NCBI GenBank assembly: GCA_023458595.1
Contig: JAEWYT010000168.1
Location: 1 to 64,000 of the forward strand
Direction of reading: 5' to 3'
Origin: Pseudomonadota bacterium
Lineage (GTDB): Bacteria; Pseudomonadota; Alphaproteobacteria; Rhizobiales; Tepidamorphaceae
DNA length: 64,000 bases
The notes below the pieces were generated by a model. The model saw nothing but the letters and a program-made list of their open reading frames with translations, ran no database searches and was not told where the DNA came from. Shown here piece by piece: positions 35,224 to 44,781 of this stretch (position 1 is the stretch's first letter; each line of letters begins with the position of its first letter). Position numbers and translations under genes: made by a program.

Positions 35224-36501
35224 TCAGAAGAAGGCGTGCGGGACGAACAGCACCAGACCGGGGAAGAAGACCAGCACCGCGACCAGGCCGACGACGGCGG
35301 CGACGAAGGGCAGCGACTCCTTCACGTAGTCGCCGATGCCGGTCTCCAGCAGGCTGCACACGGTGTACATGGCGACGCCGACCGGCGGCGTCATCGAGCC
35401 GAGGGTGACGATGACCATCATCAGCACGCCGAAGTGGACGGGATCGATGCCGATGTGGGTGATAATCGGCACGACGATCGGCGTCAGCAGCAGCACCAGC
35501 ACCGTGCTCTCGATGAACAGGCCGGCGACGAACAGCATCACCAGGATGATGATGAAGACGACGTGCGGATTCTGCGAGACGCCGAGCATGACGCCGGCGA
35601 TGTCCTGGGGCAACTGCTCGAAGATGATGGCGTAGCCGACCATGCCCGACATGAGGATGATCAGCATGATCATGCCGATGTCGCAGATCGCGTCGTCGAA
35701 CGCCTTCATGATGCCGGCGAAGCTCAGCTCGCGATGGACGAACAGGCCGACGACGATGGCGTAGACGACGGCGAAGGCACCGACCTCGGAAGGCGTGAAC
35801 AGGCCGCCGCGGATGCTGATCACGAGAAGAACCGGGAAGGCCAGTGCGTATTTCGCCTCCCAGGTCGCCCCCGCGACCGCCGCGATCGTCGGCTTGACGG
35901 CGTCCTCGGCACGATAGCCGCGCCGGCGGGCGATCAGCCAGGCGGTGACCATCAGCACCAGCATCATCAGGAGCCCCGGCACGATGCCGGCGAGAAACAG
36001 TTGGCCGATCGAGACGTTGCCGACGTAGCCGTAGAGGATCAGGCCGAGGCTCGGCGGGATCGTCGCGGTGATCAGCGAACTGATGGCGATGACGGATGCC
36101 GTGTAGCCCTTCGAGTAGCCTTCGGCATGCATCGCCGGCCCGAGCACGCGGGCTTCCATCGCCGCGTCGGCAACCGCGGAGCCGGAGACTCCGCCCATCA
36201 GCGTCGACAGGAGAATCGACACCTGTGCCAGGCCGCCGGCCATCCAGCCGACGGTAACGCGGGAGAAGCGGAACAGGCGCTCGGTGATGCCGCTCTCGTT
36301 CATCAGATGCCCGGCCAGCACGAAGAACGGCACGGCGAGCAACGGGAAGCTCTGCGAGACGGTGGCTACCTGCTGCACGCCGATCGAGGTCGGCAGCATC
36401 GGCGAGAGCACGAAATAGAGGAAGCCGGCAAGACCAATAGTGAAGGCGACCGGCAGGCCGAGCAGGAGCAGGACGAAGAAGAGGCCGGCGATCCAGATCA
36501 C
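35224..36501 (-). CDS. dctM: TRAP transporter large permease (first set)
   Basis: A 425-residue DctM-type permease with about 12 membrane segments. Typical stretches are LAVPFFVLAGHLMNESGI, GGVSGSAVADAAMEARVLGP, IPPSLGLILYGYV and MTPPVGVAMYTVCSL. It overlaps the small permease gene by 4 bp. The set (dctP-dctQ-dctM) is divergent from a GntR regulator that starts a uronate catabolic operon, so a hexuronate or oligouronate is the likely substrate (inference). Confidence 0.93.
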   Translation of the reverse strand: MIWIAGLFFVLLLLGLPVAFTIGLAGFLYFVLSPMLPTSIGVQQVATVSQSFPLLAVPFFVLAGHLMNESGITERLFRFSRVTVGWMAGGLAQVSILLSTLMGGVSGSAVADAAMEARVLGPAMHAEGYSKGYTASVIAISSLITATIPPSLGLILYGYVGNVSIGQLFLAGIVPGLLMMLVLMVTAWLIARRRGYRAEDAVKPTIAAVAGATWEAKYALAFPVLLVISIRGGLFTPSEVGAFAVVYAIVVGLFVHRELSFAGIMKAFDDAICDIGMIMLIILMSGMVGYAIIFEQLPQDIAGVMLGVSQNPHVVFIIILVMLFVAGLFIESTVLVLLLTPIVVPIITHIGIDPVHFGVLMMVIVTLGSMTPPVGVAMYTVCSLLETGIGDYVKESLPFVAAVVGLVAVLVFFPGLVLFVPHAFF

Positions 36502-37007
36502 AGGCCCGCTTCCTCGTCCGGCGCCAGCCGCGAAAAGACCAGCAGCTTCCTGCCGCCGCTGCGGTAGAGCGCCTCCCAGGCATTAACCATGACCGTAGTT
36601 GCAAGGAACACGCAGCCGACCGGCACCGCGATCGTTACAAAAGCGTAGGGGATGCCGCTGTCGCCGAAGAGGCGCTCGCGGTTGAGGAGCGTCAGCTTCA
36701 CCCCCTCGTAGGTGAGCGCCAGCAGGAAGGCGACAACCGCAGCCGCCAACGCCAACTCGATCCCCAGGCGGGCACGGTAGCTCAGGGCCCGGATCAGGAG
36801 ATCGACGCCGAGGTGGGTCCGCCGGCGAAGCGCGCGGTTCGCGCCAAGGAAGCACAGCCAGATGAACAGGAGTTGGGCGAGATCGACCGACCAGATCAGT
36901 GGATGGGAGAAGAACCGCATGATCGCGGCGACGAAGACCAGGACGACGATCGCCGCCAGCATCAGGGTGCCAATGGTCTTCTCGATCCGGGAATAGGCGG
37001 TGTTCAC
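36498..37007 (-). CDS. dctQ: TRAP transporter small permease (first set)
   Basis: A 169-residue protein with four hydrophobic segments and the DctQ motif WSVDLAQLLFIWLCFLGANR. I chose GTG 37007 (protein MNTAYSRIEKTIG); the open frame runs further to 37070 but that part does not look like a DctQ N-terminus. It is coupled to the large permease by a 4-bp overlap. Confidence 0.87.
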   Translation of the reverse strand: MNTAYSRIEKTIGTLMLAAIVVLVFVAAIMRFFSHPLIWSVDLAQLLFIWLCFLGANRALRRRTHLGVDLLIRALSYRARLGIELALAAAVVAFLLALTYEGVKLTLLNRERLFGDSGIPYAFVTIAVPVGCVFLATTVMVNAWEALYRSGGRKLLVFSRLAPDEEAGL

Positions 37008-37090
37008 GGTACGACCGTCCGCGGACTGGCTCGGGCGAAGTTTGGCGGCCGACGGAGCCGGCCACCACACAGTCGGTGGAAGTCTACGGA

Positions 37091-38068
37091 CTATTGAGCC
37101 GCAATGGCACGCAGCTTGTCGCGCAGTTCGCCGTAGCCGAGGGTATCGTAGACGGGCGCGGTCGCCTCGCGGAACGGGGTGACGTCGATCTCGGTGATCG
37201 TCACGCCCTTCTCCTGCATCTTCTTCTCCAAGTCAGCGAGAGCGGCCTGCGTGCCGTAGGAGGCGATGTCGCCGGCCTTGAGCGCCTCTTCGCGAAGGAC
37301 CTTCTGGAGATCGGGCGGCAGGCTGTCGAACCAGGCACCACTGGTGACGATGCCGGTGATCAGATTGATGTGCCCGGTCTTGGTGATGTACTTGATCACC
37401 TCGTAGAGCTTGGAACCGTAGGTCGCGGGGTCCTGAGCCTCGGCGCCGTCGATGACCTTCTGCTGGAGGGCGCTGTAGACTTCCGTCCAGCCCATCGGGG
37501 TCGGCGTCGCACCCATCGCACGGATCGTCTCCATCCACACCGGCGCGCCCGGCGTGCGCATGCGCACCCCTTCGAGATCGGCGGGAGCCGTGACCGGCTT
37601 GTTGGTCAGGAGGTGACGCTCGCCCTGCCACCAGTTGAACGACAGGATCTGCAGCCCCGCAGAGTCGTGGAGCTGCTTCACCCAATCCTCGAACATCTCC
37701 GAGACAACGACCTTGCGGATGCCCTCGTAGCCGCTCGCCAGGAACGGCGCGCCGAGGACGCCGAGTTCCTTCACGTAGACGGCAAGGCGGCCGCCGTCGA
37801 CGACGACGGCGACGGGCGCGCCGGCGCGGGCCTGCTCGAGAACGTCCTCATCCTTGCCGAGCTGCGAGCTCGGAAAGAGCTTGACCTCGATCTTGCCGCC
37901 CGACCGCTCGGCGACGTTGTCGCGGAAGGCCTCGAGACCCTTGTAGAGCGGATCGTCGGTGGACAGCGCCGTGTTGACATTCAGCGTGTAGTCGGCAGCG
38001 TTGCCGGCCCCGGCGCCAACTCCGAGCGCCACTGCCGCAACGGCCGCAATCCTCAGGAAAGTGCGCAT
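37091..38068 (-). CDS. dctP: TRAP transporter substrate-binding protein (first set)
   Basis: A 325-residue periplasmic protein with a Sec signal (about 1-24, GNA-AD). DctP motifs are VRMRTPGAPVWMETIRAMGA, with the Arg that grips a carboxylate, and PTPMGWTEVYSALQQKVIDGAE. It precedes the small and large permease genes. The promoter region is shared with the divergent GntR gene starting at 38172. Uronate binding is inferred from the genes alongside. Confidence 0.92.
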   Translation of the reverse strand: MRTFLRIAAVAAVALGVGAGAGNAADYTLNVNTALSTDDPLYKGLEAFRDNVAERSGGKIEVKLFPSSQLGKDEDVLEQARAGAPVAVVVDGGRLAVYVKELGVLGAPFLASGYEGIRKVVVSEMFEDWVKQLHDSAGLQILSFNWWQGERHLLTNKPVTAPADLEGVRMRTPGAPVWMETIRAMGATPTPMGWTEVYSALQQKVIDGAEAQDPATYGSKLYEVIKYITKTGHINLITGIVTSGAWFDSLPPDLQKVLREEALKAGDIASYGTQAALADLEKKMQEKGVTITEIDVTPFREATAPVYDTLGYGELRDKLRAIAAQ

Positions 38069-38123
38069 GATTTTCTCCCTAGTCCGTCGTAAGAGGCCAT
38101 TTGCCGAGTTATTATCGACATTG

Positions 38124-38149
38124 TTGACAGACTAGTATGGTAGTATGAT
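38124..38149. promoter_or_regulatory. TAGTATG direct repeats upstream of the first GntR gene
   Basis: TAGTATG occurs at 38133-38139 and 38141-38147. TTGACA (38124-38129) lies 14 bp upstream of TATGAT (38144-38149), which is short for a sigma-70 spacer. The repeats lie in the divergent dctP/GntR promoter. The core CTAGTAT is also found in the operator-like palindrome of the second GntR gene (45817-45832). A GntR binding site overlapping a promoter is the likely reading. Confidence 0.45.
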
Positions 38150-38171
38150 AGGCCCTGTCAAGGAGGACTTC

Positions 38172-38915
38172 ATGGCGGGCGAAACGCTGCCGATTGCACC
38201 GATTGCCGCGAACGAGGCGCACCCGACGATCGCCACGCGGGTCTACCGCGCGCTCCGGGAAGCGATCGTCACCATGCGCCTTCTGCCGGGATATCCGCTG
38301 TCGGAAGCCGAGGTGGCCAAGCAGATGGGAACCTCGCGCCAGCCGGTGCGCGAGGCCTTCATCAAGCTCTCCGAGATCGGCCTCGTCGACATCGTCCCGC
38401 AGCGCGGCACCTTCGTCGTGAAGATCTCCGAGCGCGACGTCTCGAACGCCCGCTTCATGCGCGAGGCGATCGAGGTGGCGATCGTCCGGCGCGCCTGCGA
38501 GACGGCGAGCCGGGCCGACATCCTCGCCGTCCAGAAGCTGATCGACGCTCAGGTCGAGGCCGCCGCTGCGTCGGACCAGAAGCGGTTCCTCGAGCTCGAC
38601 GACGCCTTCCACCAGGCGATCGCAGCGAGCGCCGACTGCCTGCTGGGCTGGCGCATCATCGAGGACCTGAAGGCGCAGATGGACCGGGTGCGGTTCCTGA
38701 GCCTGCCGCAGGCGACCCCGATCGAGACGCTCATCGACCAGCATCACCGGATCGCGAATGCCATCGCCAAGGGCGACGCCGATGCCGCGGCCGCCGCGAT
38801 GCGCGAGCATCTTTCGGAAATTCTGAAATCCCTGCCGAAACTCGCCGAGAGCCGGGCCGAGCTGTTCGCCGAACCGGAAACGACACCAAGGATCGCCACA
38901 AGGTCCGTGCCCTAG
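38172..38915 (+). CDS. GntR family regulator, FadR/FCD type (first)
   Basis: A 247-residue regulator. Winged helix at the N-terminus (TRVYRALREAIVTMRLLPGY, then SEAEVAKQMGTSRQPVREAF), followed by an FCD ligand domain of helices with LDDAFHQAIA and HHRIANAI (metal-binding His positions). I chose ATG 38172 because AAGGAGGAC lies directly upstream. It lies between the first TRAP set and the manD-uxaC-uxuB genes and probably represses both, with a sugar acid as inducer (inference). Confidence 0.9.
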   Translation: MAGETLPIAPIAANEAHPTIATRVYRALREAIVTMRLLPGYPLSEAEVAKQMGTSRQPVREAFIKLSEIGLVDIVPQRGTFVVKISERDVSNARFMREAIEVAIVRRACETASRADILAVQKLIDAQVEAAAASDQKRFLELDDAFHQAIAASADCLLGWRIIEDLKAQMDRVRFLSLPQATPIETLIDQHHRIANAIAKGDADAAAAAMREHLSEILKSLPKLAESRAELFAEPETTPRIATRSVP

Positions 38916-38924
38916 GATGGAAAC

Positions 38925-40133
38925 GTGAAGATCGTCGATGCACGCGTCATCGTCTGCTCGCCGGGACGCAACTTCGTCACCCTGAAGATCGAGACCGAGG
39001 ACGGCATCCACGGCATCGGCGACGCCACGCTGAACGGCCGCGAGCTGTCCGTCGCGAGCTATCTCGAAGACCACGTCGTACCGCTGCTGATCGGCCGCGA
39101 CGCGCGGCGCATCGAAGACACCTGGCAGTATCTCTACAAGGGCGCCTACTGGCGGCGCGGGCCGGTGACGATGACGGCGATCGCCGCCGTCGACGTGGCG
39201 CTGTGGGACATCAAGGCGAAGGCGGCGAACATGCCGCTCTACCAGCTCCTCGGCGGGCGCAGCCGCGACGGCGTGCTGGTTTACGGCCACGCCAACGGCC
39301 GCACCCTCGACGAAGCGCTGAAGGACGTCGCGAAGTACCGCGACGCCGGCTACCGGGCGATCCGCGTGCAATCGGGCCTGCCGAACTTCGAGAAGGTCTA
39401 CGGTGTCGGTAGCGGCGCCTATCACTACGAGCCGGCAGCGCGCGGCATGGCGCCCGAGGAGACGTGGTCGACAGCCGATTACATGCGTTTCATCCCGGAG
39501 GTGTTCGCCGCGGTGCGCCGCGAGTTCGATCCCTCGCTGCACCTCCTCCACGACGTCCATCATCGCCTGTCGCCGAACGAGGCGGCGCGCGTCGGCCGGG
39601 ACCTCGAGCCGTACCGCCTGTTCTGGATGGAGGACCCGACGCCGGCGGAGAATCAGGAAGGCTTCCGCCGGATCCGCCGCGCAACGACGACGCCGATCGC
39701 GGTCGGCGAGGTGTTCAGCTCGGTCTGGGACGCCAAGACGCTGATCGAGGAACAGCTGATCGACTATATCCGCGCTACGATCGTGCATGCCGGCGGCATC
39801 ACCCATCTGCGCACCGTCGCGGCGTTCGCCGCGCTCAACCAGGTGCGCACCGGGTTCCACGGCGCCACGGATCTCTCGCCGGTCACGCTCGGGGCGGCTG
39901 CGCATTTCGACACGTGGGTGCCGAACTTCGGCATCCAGGAATACATGCGCCACGAGCCGACGACCGCGGAGGTCTTCAAGCACGACCACCGCTTCGAGGA
40001 CGGCTACCTGATCGTCAGCGAGACCCCCGGGCACGGCGTCGACATCGACGAGAGCCGGATCGCCGAGTTTCCCTACGAGCCCGCCTATCTGCCGGTGAAC
40101 CGGCTGACCGACGGCACCCTCTGGGACTGGTGA
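38925..40133 (+). CDS. manD: D-mannonate dehydratase (enolase superfamily, ManD)
   Basis: A 402-residue enolase-superfamily enzyme similar along its length to ManD proteins. The metal ligands lie in LLHDVHHRL, FWMEDPTP and AVGEVFSS. Further on come HAGGITHLRTVA and FHGATDLSPV with the catalytic His. It dehydrates D-mannonate to 2-keto-3-deoxygluconate. The family also includes slower enzymes acting on D-gluconate; the neighbours favour mannonate. GTG 38925 starts 10 bp after the GntR gene, so they form one operon. Confidence 0.9.
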   Translation: MKIVDARVIVCSPGRNFVTLKIETEDGIHGIGDATLNGRELSVASYLEDHVVPLLIGRDARRIEDTWQYLYKGAYWRRGPVTMTAIAAVDVALWDIKAKAANMPLYQLLGGRSRDGVLVYGHANGRTLDEALKDVAKYRDAGYRAIRVQSGLPNFEKVYGVGSGAYHYEPAARGMAPEETWSTADYMRFIPEVFAAVRREFDPSLHLLHDVHHRLSPNEAARVGRDLEPYRLFWMEDPTPAENQEGFRRIRRATTTPIAVGEVFSSVWDAKTLIEEQLIDYIRATIVHAGGITHLRTVAAFAALNQVRTGFHGATDLSPVTLGAAAHFDTWVPNFGIQEYMRHEPTTAEVFKHDHRFEDGYLIVSETPGHGVDIDESRIAEFPYEPAYLPVNRLTDGTLWDW

Positions 40134-40140
40134 GCAGCCC

Positions 40141-41547
40141 ATGTCGCGCCTCGATCCGGACAGGTTGTTCTCCCCGGAGCCGCGCGAGCGGGCGATCGCG
40201 CGCGAGCTCTACGAGGGACTCGCGCGCGTGCCGATCCTCTCGCCGCACGGCCATTGCGAGCCTGTCTGGTTCGCGGAAGATCCCGCCTTCCCCAATCCGG
40301 CCGAACTGCTGATCGTCCCCGACCACTACATCTACCGGATGCTCTATTCGAAGGGCGTCGACCTCGACGCGCTCGGCATCCCGCGCGCGGACGGCTCGCG
40401 CCCCGACACCGACCCGCGCGAGATCTGGCAGACCTTCGCCGACCACTGGCACCTGTTCCTGGGCACGCCGACACGGCTGTGGTTCGACCATGTGCTGGTC
40501 GAGGTGCTCGGCATCGAGGAGCCGCTGGCCTCCGAGAACGCTCAGGCCGTCTACGACCGGGTCGACGCGGTGCTGCGGGAGCCCGGCTTCCGGCCGCGCG
40601 CGCTCTACGAGCGGTTCAACGTCGAGGCACTGGCGACGACGGACGCGGCGACCGACAGGCTCCCCCACCACCGCGCGCTGAAGGACGATCCCTGGCCAGG
40701 CCGCATCCTGCCGACGTTCAGGCCGGACGCCGTGACCGATCCGAGCCATCCCGCCTTCGAGGCGGGTATCGCACGCCTCGCCGAACAGGCCGGCAACGAC
40801 CTCTCCTCCTTCGCCGCCTATCTCGACGCGCTGCGGGAGCGGCGGGCCTTCTTCATCTCGCTCGGGGCGACCGCGACCGACCACGGCACCGAGACGCCGA
40901 TGACGCTGGACCTCGACGCGGCAAGCGTCGAGCGGCTCTATCAGGGCGCGCTCAAGGGCCTGCTGATGGCCGACGAGGCGGCCGCGTTCCAGGCGCACAT
41001 GCTCACCGAGATGGCGCGGATGAGCCTCGACGACGGCCTCGTCATGCAGCTCCACGCGGGCTCGATGCGCAATCACAACGGGGCGCTGTTCCTGAGCCAC
41101 GGCTTCAACGTCGGCGCCGACATCCCGCGCGCGGCGAACTATGTCGACGGGCTCAAGGTCCTTCTCGACGCCGTCGGCAACGACCCGCGCATGACGCTGA
41201 TCGTGTTCTGCCTCGACGAGACGGTCTATGCGCGCGAGCTGGCGCCGCTCGCCGGTCACTATCCCGCCCTCCTGCTCGGACCGCCCTGGTGGTTCCACGA
41301 CAGCCCCGAGGGCATGCTGCGCTTCCGCCGGCAGGTGACGGAGACGGCCGGCTTCTTCAATACCGCCGGGTTCAACGACGACACGCGCGCGTTCCTCTCC
41401 ATTCCCGCGCGCCACGACGTGGCCCGGCGGATGGACTGCCGCTATCTCGCCGAGCTCGTCGCCGATAGCCGCCTCGGCATGGATGACGCCCGCATGCTGG
41501 CGCACGAGTGCGCCTACGGGCTCGCCAGGCGCGCCTACAGGCTGTGA
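40141..41547 (+). CDS. uxaC: Uronate isomerase
   Basis: A 468-residue enzyme of the UxaC family. The metal-binding N-terminal motif is SPHGHCEP. Also visible are YRMLYSKGVDLDALG, MQLHAGSMRNHN, LLGPPWWFHDSPEGM and GFNDDTRAFLSIPARHDVARR. It interconverts D-glucuronate and D-fructuronate (and D-galacturonate/tagaturonate). It starts 8 bp after manD. With manD and the reductase after it, it forms the glucuronate to KDG route. Confidence 0.95.
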   Translation: MSRLDPDRLFSPEPRERAIARELYEGLARVPILSPHGHCEPVWFAEDPAFPNPAELLIVPDHYIYRMLYSKGVDLDALGIPRADGSRPDTDPREIWQTFADHWHLFLGTPTRLWFDHVLVEVLGIEEPLASENAQAVYDRVDAVLREPGFRPRALYERFNVEALATTDAATDRLPHHRALKDDPWPGRILPTFRPDAVTDPSHPAFEAGIARLAEQAGNDLSSFAAYLDALRERRAFFISLGATATDHGTETPMTLDLDAASVERLYQGALKGLLMADEAAAFQAHMLTEMARMSLDDGLVMQLHAGSMRNHNGALFLSHGFNVGADIPRAANYVDGLKVLLDAVGNDPRMTLIVFCLDETVYARELAPLAGHYPALLLGPPWWFHDSPEGMLRFRRQVTETAGFFNTAGFNDDTRAFLSIPARHDVARRMDCRYLAELVADSRLGMDDARMLAHECAYGLARRAYRL

Positions 41548-41551
41548 CCGG

Positions 41552-42886
41552 ATGACCGGACGCATCGTCCATCTCGGCGTCGGCAATTTCCATCGGGCCC
41601 ACCAGGCCTGGTACACGCAGCGCGCCAACGAGACCGCGGGAGAGGGCTGGCGCATCACCGGCGTCTCGCTGCGCCGTCCCGACGTTCGGGACGCCCTGCG
41701 CGCTCAGAATTACGCCTACACGCTCGAGATCGACGACGGCAGCGGTCCCGCCTACACCACGATCACGGTGATCGACCGCATCCTCGTCGCACCCGAAGAT
41801 CCGGGTGCCGTGATCGCGGCGATCGCCGATCCGGCGACCGCGATCGTCACCCTGACCGTCACCGAGAAGGGCTACACGCTCGATCCGGCCACATGGCGAT
41901 TGCGGGCCGACCATCCCGATGTCCGAGCCGACCTCGAGGCGAGCCTGCCGGCGACGGCCGTCGGCATGCTCGTCGCCGGGCTCGCCGCCCGGCTCGATGC
42001 GGGTGCCGGCGGACTGACGGTACTCTGCTGCGACAACCTGCCGGAGAACGGCAAGGTGCTGCGGCGGGCCGCGCTCGATTTCGCGCAGATGAAGTCGGCC
42101 ACGCTCGCCGGCCGGATCGAGGCGAATTTCTCGTTTCCGTCCAGCATGGTGGACCGGATCACGCCGGCGACGACCGACGAACTGCGCGCCCGCGTCGCCG
42201 CCATGATCGGTCGAAAGGATGCCGCGCCGGTTGCGACCGAGGGCTTCAGCCAGTGGGTGATCGAGGACGATTTCCATGGACGCCGCCCCGCCTGGGAGAC
42301 GGTCGGCGTGGAACTCGTATCGGACGTGCGCCCCCACGAGCTGCGCAAGCTCAGAATGCTGAACGGCGCGCACTCGACGCTCGCCTACGCGGGAACGCTG
42401 GCGAGCCATGCCTACGTGCACGAGGCGGTCGCCGATCCGAAGCTGAGGGCGCTGGCGCGCGGCGTCATGGACGAGGCGGCCGGGACTCTTCCCGAATCGG
42501 TGCGCGCGACCGCACCGGCCTACGCGGACGGGCTCATTCGCCGCTTCGAGAATCCGGGGCTTCACCACGCGCTGATCCAGATCGCCATGGACGGCAGCCA
42601 GAAAATCCCCGTGCGCCTGCTCGCACCGCTGAAGGATCGGCTCCGCGCGGGCCTGCCCTCGCCTTCCATGGAGGCCGGCATCGCCGCCTGGGCGGCCTTT
42701 GTCTGGCGCCAGACGCGCGATGGCGTTGCCCTCAACGATCCACTCGCAGACGCGCTCGCGGGCGCCAGCCGGGGCCGGGATCGGGAGAGCGCCGCGGATT
42801 CGCTGCTGCAACTCGAGGCGGTATTCGGGACTTTCGCTCGGGACTTCCCGGAAAGCGTCGAGCGAATCCGGACGGCCTACCGGTAG
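41552..42886 (+). CDS. uxuB: Mannitol dehydrogenase family oxidoreductase (fructuronate reductase type)
   Basis: A 444-residue NAD-dependent enzyme with GRIVHLGVGNFHRAHQAWYT (3-22), SFPSSMVDRITPAT and VEDDFHGRRPAW-like IEDDFHGRRPAW, then LRMLNGAHSTLAYAG. The family covers mannitol 2-dehydrogenase, fructuronate reductase and tagaturonate reductase. Position after uxaC and manD argues for fructuronate to mannonate. ATG 41552 starts 5 bp after uxaC. The 3' end overlaps the convergent second dctM gene by 10 bp. Confidence 0.87.
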   Translation: MTGRIVHLGVGNFHRAHQAWYTQRANETAGEGWRITGVSLRRPDVRDALRAQNYAYTLEIDDGSGPAYTTITVIDRILVAPEDPGAVIAAIADPATAIVTLTVTEKGYTLDPATWRLRADHPDVRADLEASLPATAVGMLVAGLAARLDAGAGGLTVLCCDNLPENGKVLRRAALDFAQMKSATLAGRIEANFSFPSSMVDRITPATTDELRARVAAMIGRKDAAPVATEGFSQWVIEDDFHGRRPAWETVGVELVSDVRPHELRKLRMLNGAHSTLAYAGTLASHAYVHEAVADPKLRALARGVMDEAAGTLPESVRATAPAYADGLIRRFENPGLHHALIQIAMDGSQKIPVRLLAPLKDRLRAGLPSPSMEAGIAAWAAFVWRQTRDGVALNDPLADALAGASRGRDRESAADSLLQLEAVFGTFARDFPESVERIRTAYR

Positions 42887-44154
42887 ATCTTCTCCGGCAG
42901 CCACATGGTGAGCTCCGGGATGAACGTCAGCAGCAGAAGCACGACGAGCAACGGCACGAGGAACGGCGCCGTCGCCGTGACGCAACGCTCGAAGGGCACC
43001 TTGGCGACCTTCGACAGCACGTAGAGCACCATCCCGACGGGCGGCGTCAGCAGGCCGATCATCAGGTTCAGGATCAGGATGATGCCGAAGTGGACCGGGT
43101 CGATGCCGAGCGTCACCGCGACCGGCAGGAGCACGGGGGTGAGGATCGTGATCGCCGCGATCGTCTCCATGAAGCAGCCGATGACCAGCACGATCAGCGT
43201 GATCAGCAGGATCAGCGCGACCCGGTTCTCGGTGATCGAAAGCAGGCCGTCGGCGAAATGTAGCGCCACCTGATTGGCGGTCAGGATCCAGGCGAAGATC
43301 GTCGAGGCCGCGACGATCAGCATGATCGCAGCCGTCGTCTCGACCGTGTCCATCGAGACGCGCAGGATCTTCTTCCAGTCGAGCGAACGGTAGACGAAGA
43401 GACCGAGGAACATCGAATAGGCGACGGCGGCGATGGCGGCTTCCGTCGGCGTGAAGACGCCGGCGATGATGCCGCCGATGATGATCGCCGGCGTCATCAG
43501 CGGCAGGAAGGCATGCAGGAAGCTGCGGAAGAACCAGGAGATGCTGAAGCGGGCGTCGCGCGGGTAGTCGCGCCGGCGCGCGTACCATGCGACCATGACC
43601 ATCAGCGATATCGCCATCATGAAGCCCGGGATGAGGCCGGCGGAGAAGAGCTGCCCGATCGAGGCGTCGGCGATGACGCCGTAGACGACGAGCGGCAGCG
43701 AGGGCGGGATGATCGGGCCGATCGTCGACGAGGCCGCGGTGATGCCGACGGCGAAATCGGTGTCGTAGCCAGCGTCGCGCATCGCCTTGATCTCGATGTT
43801 GCCGAGGCCGCCGGCATCCGCCACCGCGGCGCCGGACATGCCGGCGAAGAGGACGCTCGCGCCGACGTTCACGTGGCCCAGCCCCCCGTGCATCCAGCCG
43901 ACCGTCGCGCGGGCGAAGTTGAAGATGCGCGTCGTGATGCCGGCCGTGTTCATCAGGGAGCCGGCGAGGATGAAGAAGGGCACGGCGATCAGCGGAAAGG
44001 AGTTGATGCCGTTGACCATGTTGGCGAGCACGATCATCGGCGGCATGCCGTTGGTGGCGACGAAGGCGAGAGAGGCGAGCGCCAGCGCGGCGGCCACGGG
44101 AACCCCGATCACCATCAGCACGAACAGGAGCAGAATCATGAGCAGGATGGACAT
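42877..44154 (-). CDS. dctM: TRAP transporter large permease (second set)
   Basis: A 425-residue DctM permease: FPLIAVPFFILAGSLMNTAG, LFAGMSGAAVADAGGLGNIE, IIPPSLPLVVYGVIADASIG and GLLTPPVGMVLYVLSKVA. ATG 44154 is chosen; the frame continues upstream through the small permease gene but that part is a shadow. It is the last gene of the second dctP-dctQ-dctM set, next to kduI/kduD. Confidence 0.92.
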   Translation of the reverse strand: MSILLMILLLFVLMVIGVPVAAALALASLAFVATNGMPPMIVLANMVNGINSFPLIAVPFFILAGSLMNTAGITTRIFNFARATVGWMHGGLGHVNVGASVLFAGMSGAAVADAGGLGNIEIKAMRDAGYDTDFAVGITAASSTIGPIIPPSLPLVVYGVIADASIGQLFSAGLIPGFMMAISLMVMVAWYARRRDYPRDARFSISWFFRSFLHAFLPLMTPAIIIGGIIAGVFTPTEAAIAAVAYSMFLGLFVYRSLDWKKILRVSMDTVETTAAIMLIVAASTIFAWILTANQVALHFADGLLSITENRVALILLITLIVLVIGCFMETIAAITILTPVLLPVAVTLGIDPVHFGIILILNLMIGLLTPPVGMVLYVLSKVAKVPFERCVTATAPFLVPLLVVLLLLTFIPELTMWLPEKIYR

Positions 44155-44165
44155 GCCGCCGGCCT

Positions 44166-44753
44166 TCAGTCGCTGGTGAGATGGCTGTCGAGATCTGCCA
44201 GGAGCTCTCGTGGCGTCTGGCGCCATCTGCGCCAGGCCCACATTCCCGCGTAGATCGTCATGATCGCGAGCGCGACGACGCAGATCGTGTAGATCCACGC
44301 CTTGGGGATCGGCACGGTCACCATCTTCTGGCGCGTCTTCTGCGTGAGCTCGATGCCGATCCAGGTGAGCGTGCCGTAGATGCCGAAAGTGATGACCGTG
44401 GAGACGACCGCGAGCACCTTGGCGTAGGCCGGCGGCAGCAGCCGCAGCATGAATTCGAGGGCGATGTGGCTGCCGCGCCGGACCGCGCTGACCGAACCGA
44501 GGAAGCAGACGAGGATCAGCAGGTAGCGGGCCGCCTCTTCCGTCCAGGCGAGCGAGTCGTTCAGGACGTAGCGGGTGAAGAACTGGAGGAAGACGACGAT
44601 CGCGAGGATCCAGAAGACGACAATCGCCGGCGCGTCGATCCACCGGATGTCGGCGATGGACGTCTCCGTGTCTTCGATGACCACCGTGACCGGCGGATCG
44701 CCGACGGGCGTGTTGGGGGTACGCCCGCCGGCTTCTCCACTGTCGTGACCCAT
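44166..44753 (-). CDS. dctQ: TRAP transporter small permease (second set)
   Basis: A 195-residue DctQ protein with four membrane segments and SLAWTEEAARYLLILVCFLG with SVSAVRRGSHIALEF, the typical DctQ pair of motifs. It has a hydrophilic N-terminal extension of about 35 residues. It lies between the binding-protein and large permease genes, with short gaps. Confidence 0.9.
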   Translation of the reverse strand: MGHDSGEAGGRTPNTPVGDPPVTVVIEDTETSIADIRWIDAPAIVVFWILAIVVFLQFFTRYVLNDSLAWTEEAARYLLILVCFLGSVSAVRRGSHIALEFMLRLLPPAYAKVLAVVSTVITFGIYGTLTWIGIELTQKTRQKMVTVPIPKAWIYTICVVALAIMTIYAGMWAWRRWRQTPRELLADLDSHLTSD

Positions 44754-44781
44754 GCGGGTCTGCCCCTTGTTGCCGCTGTGA

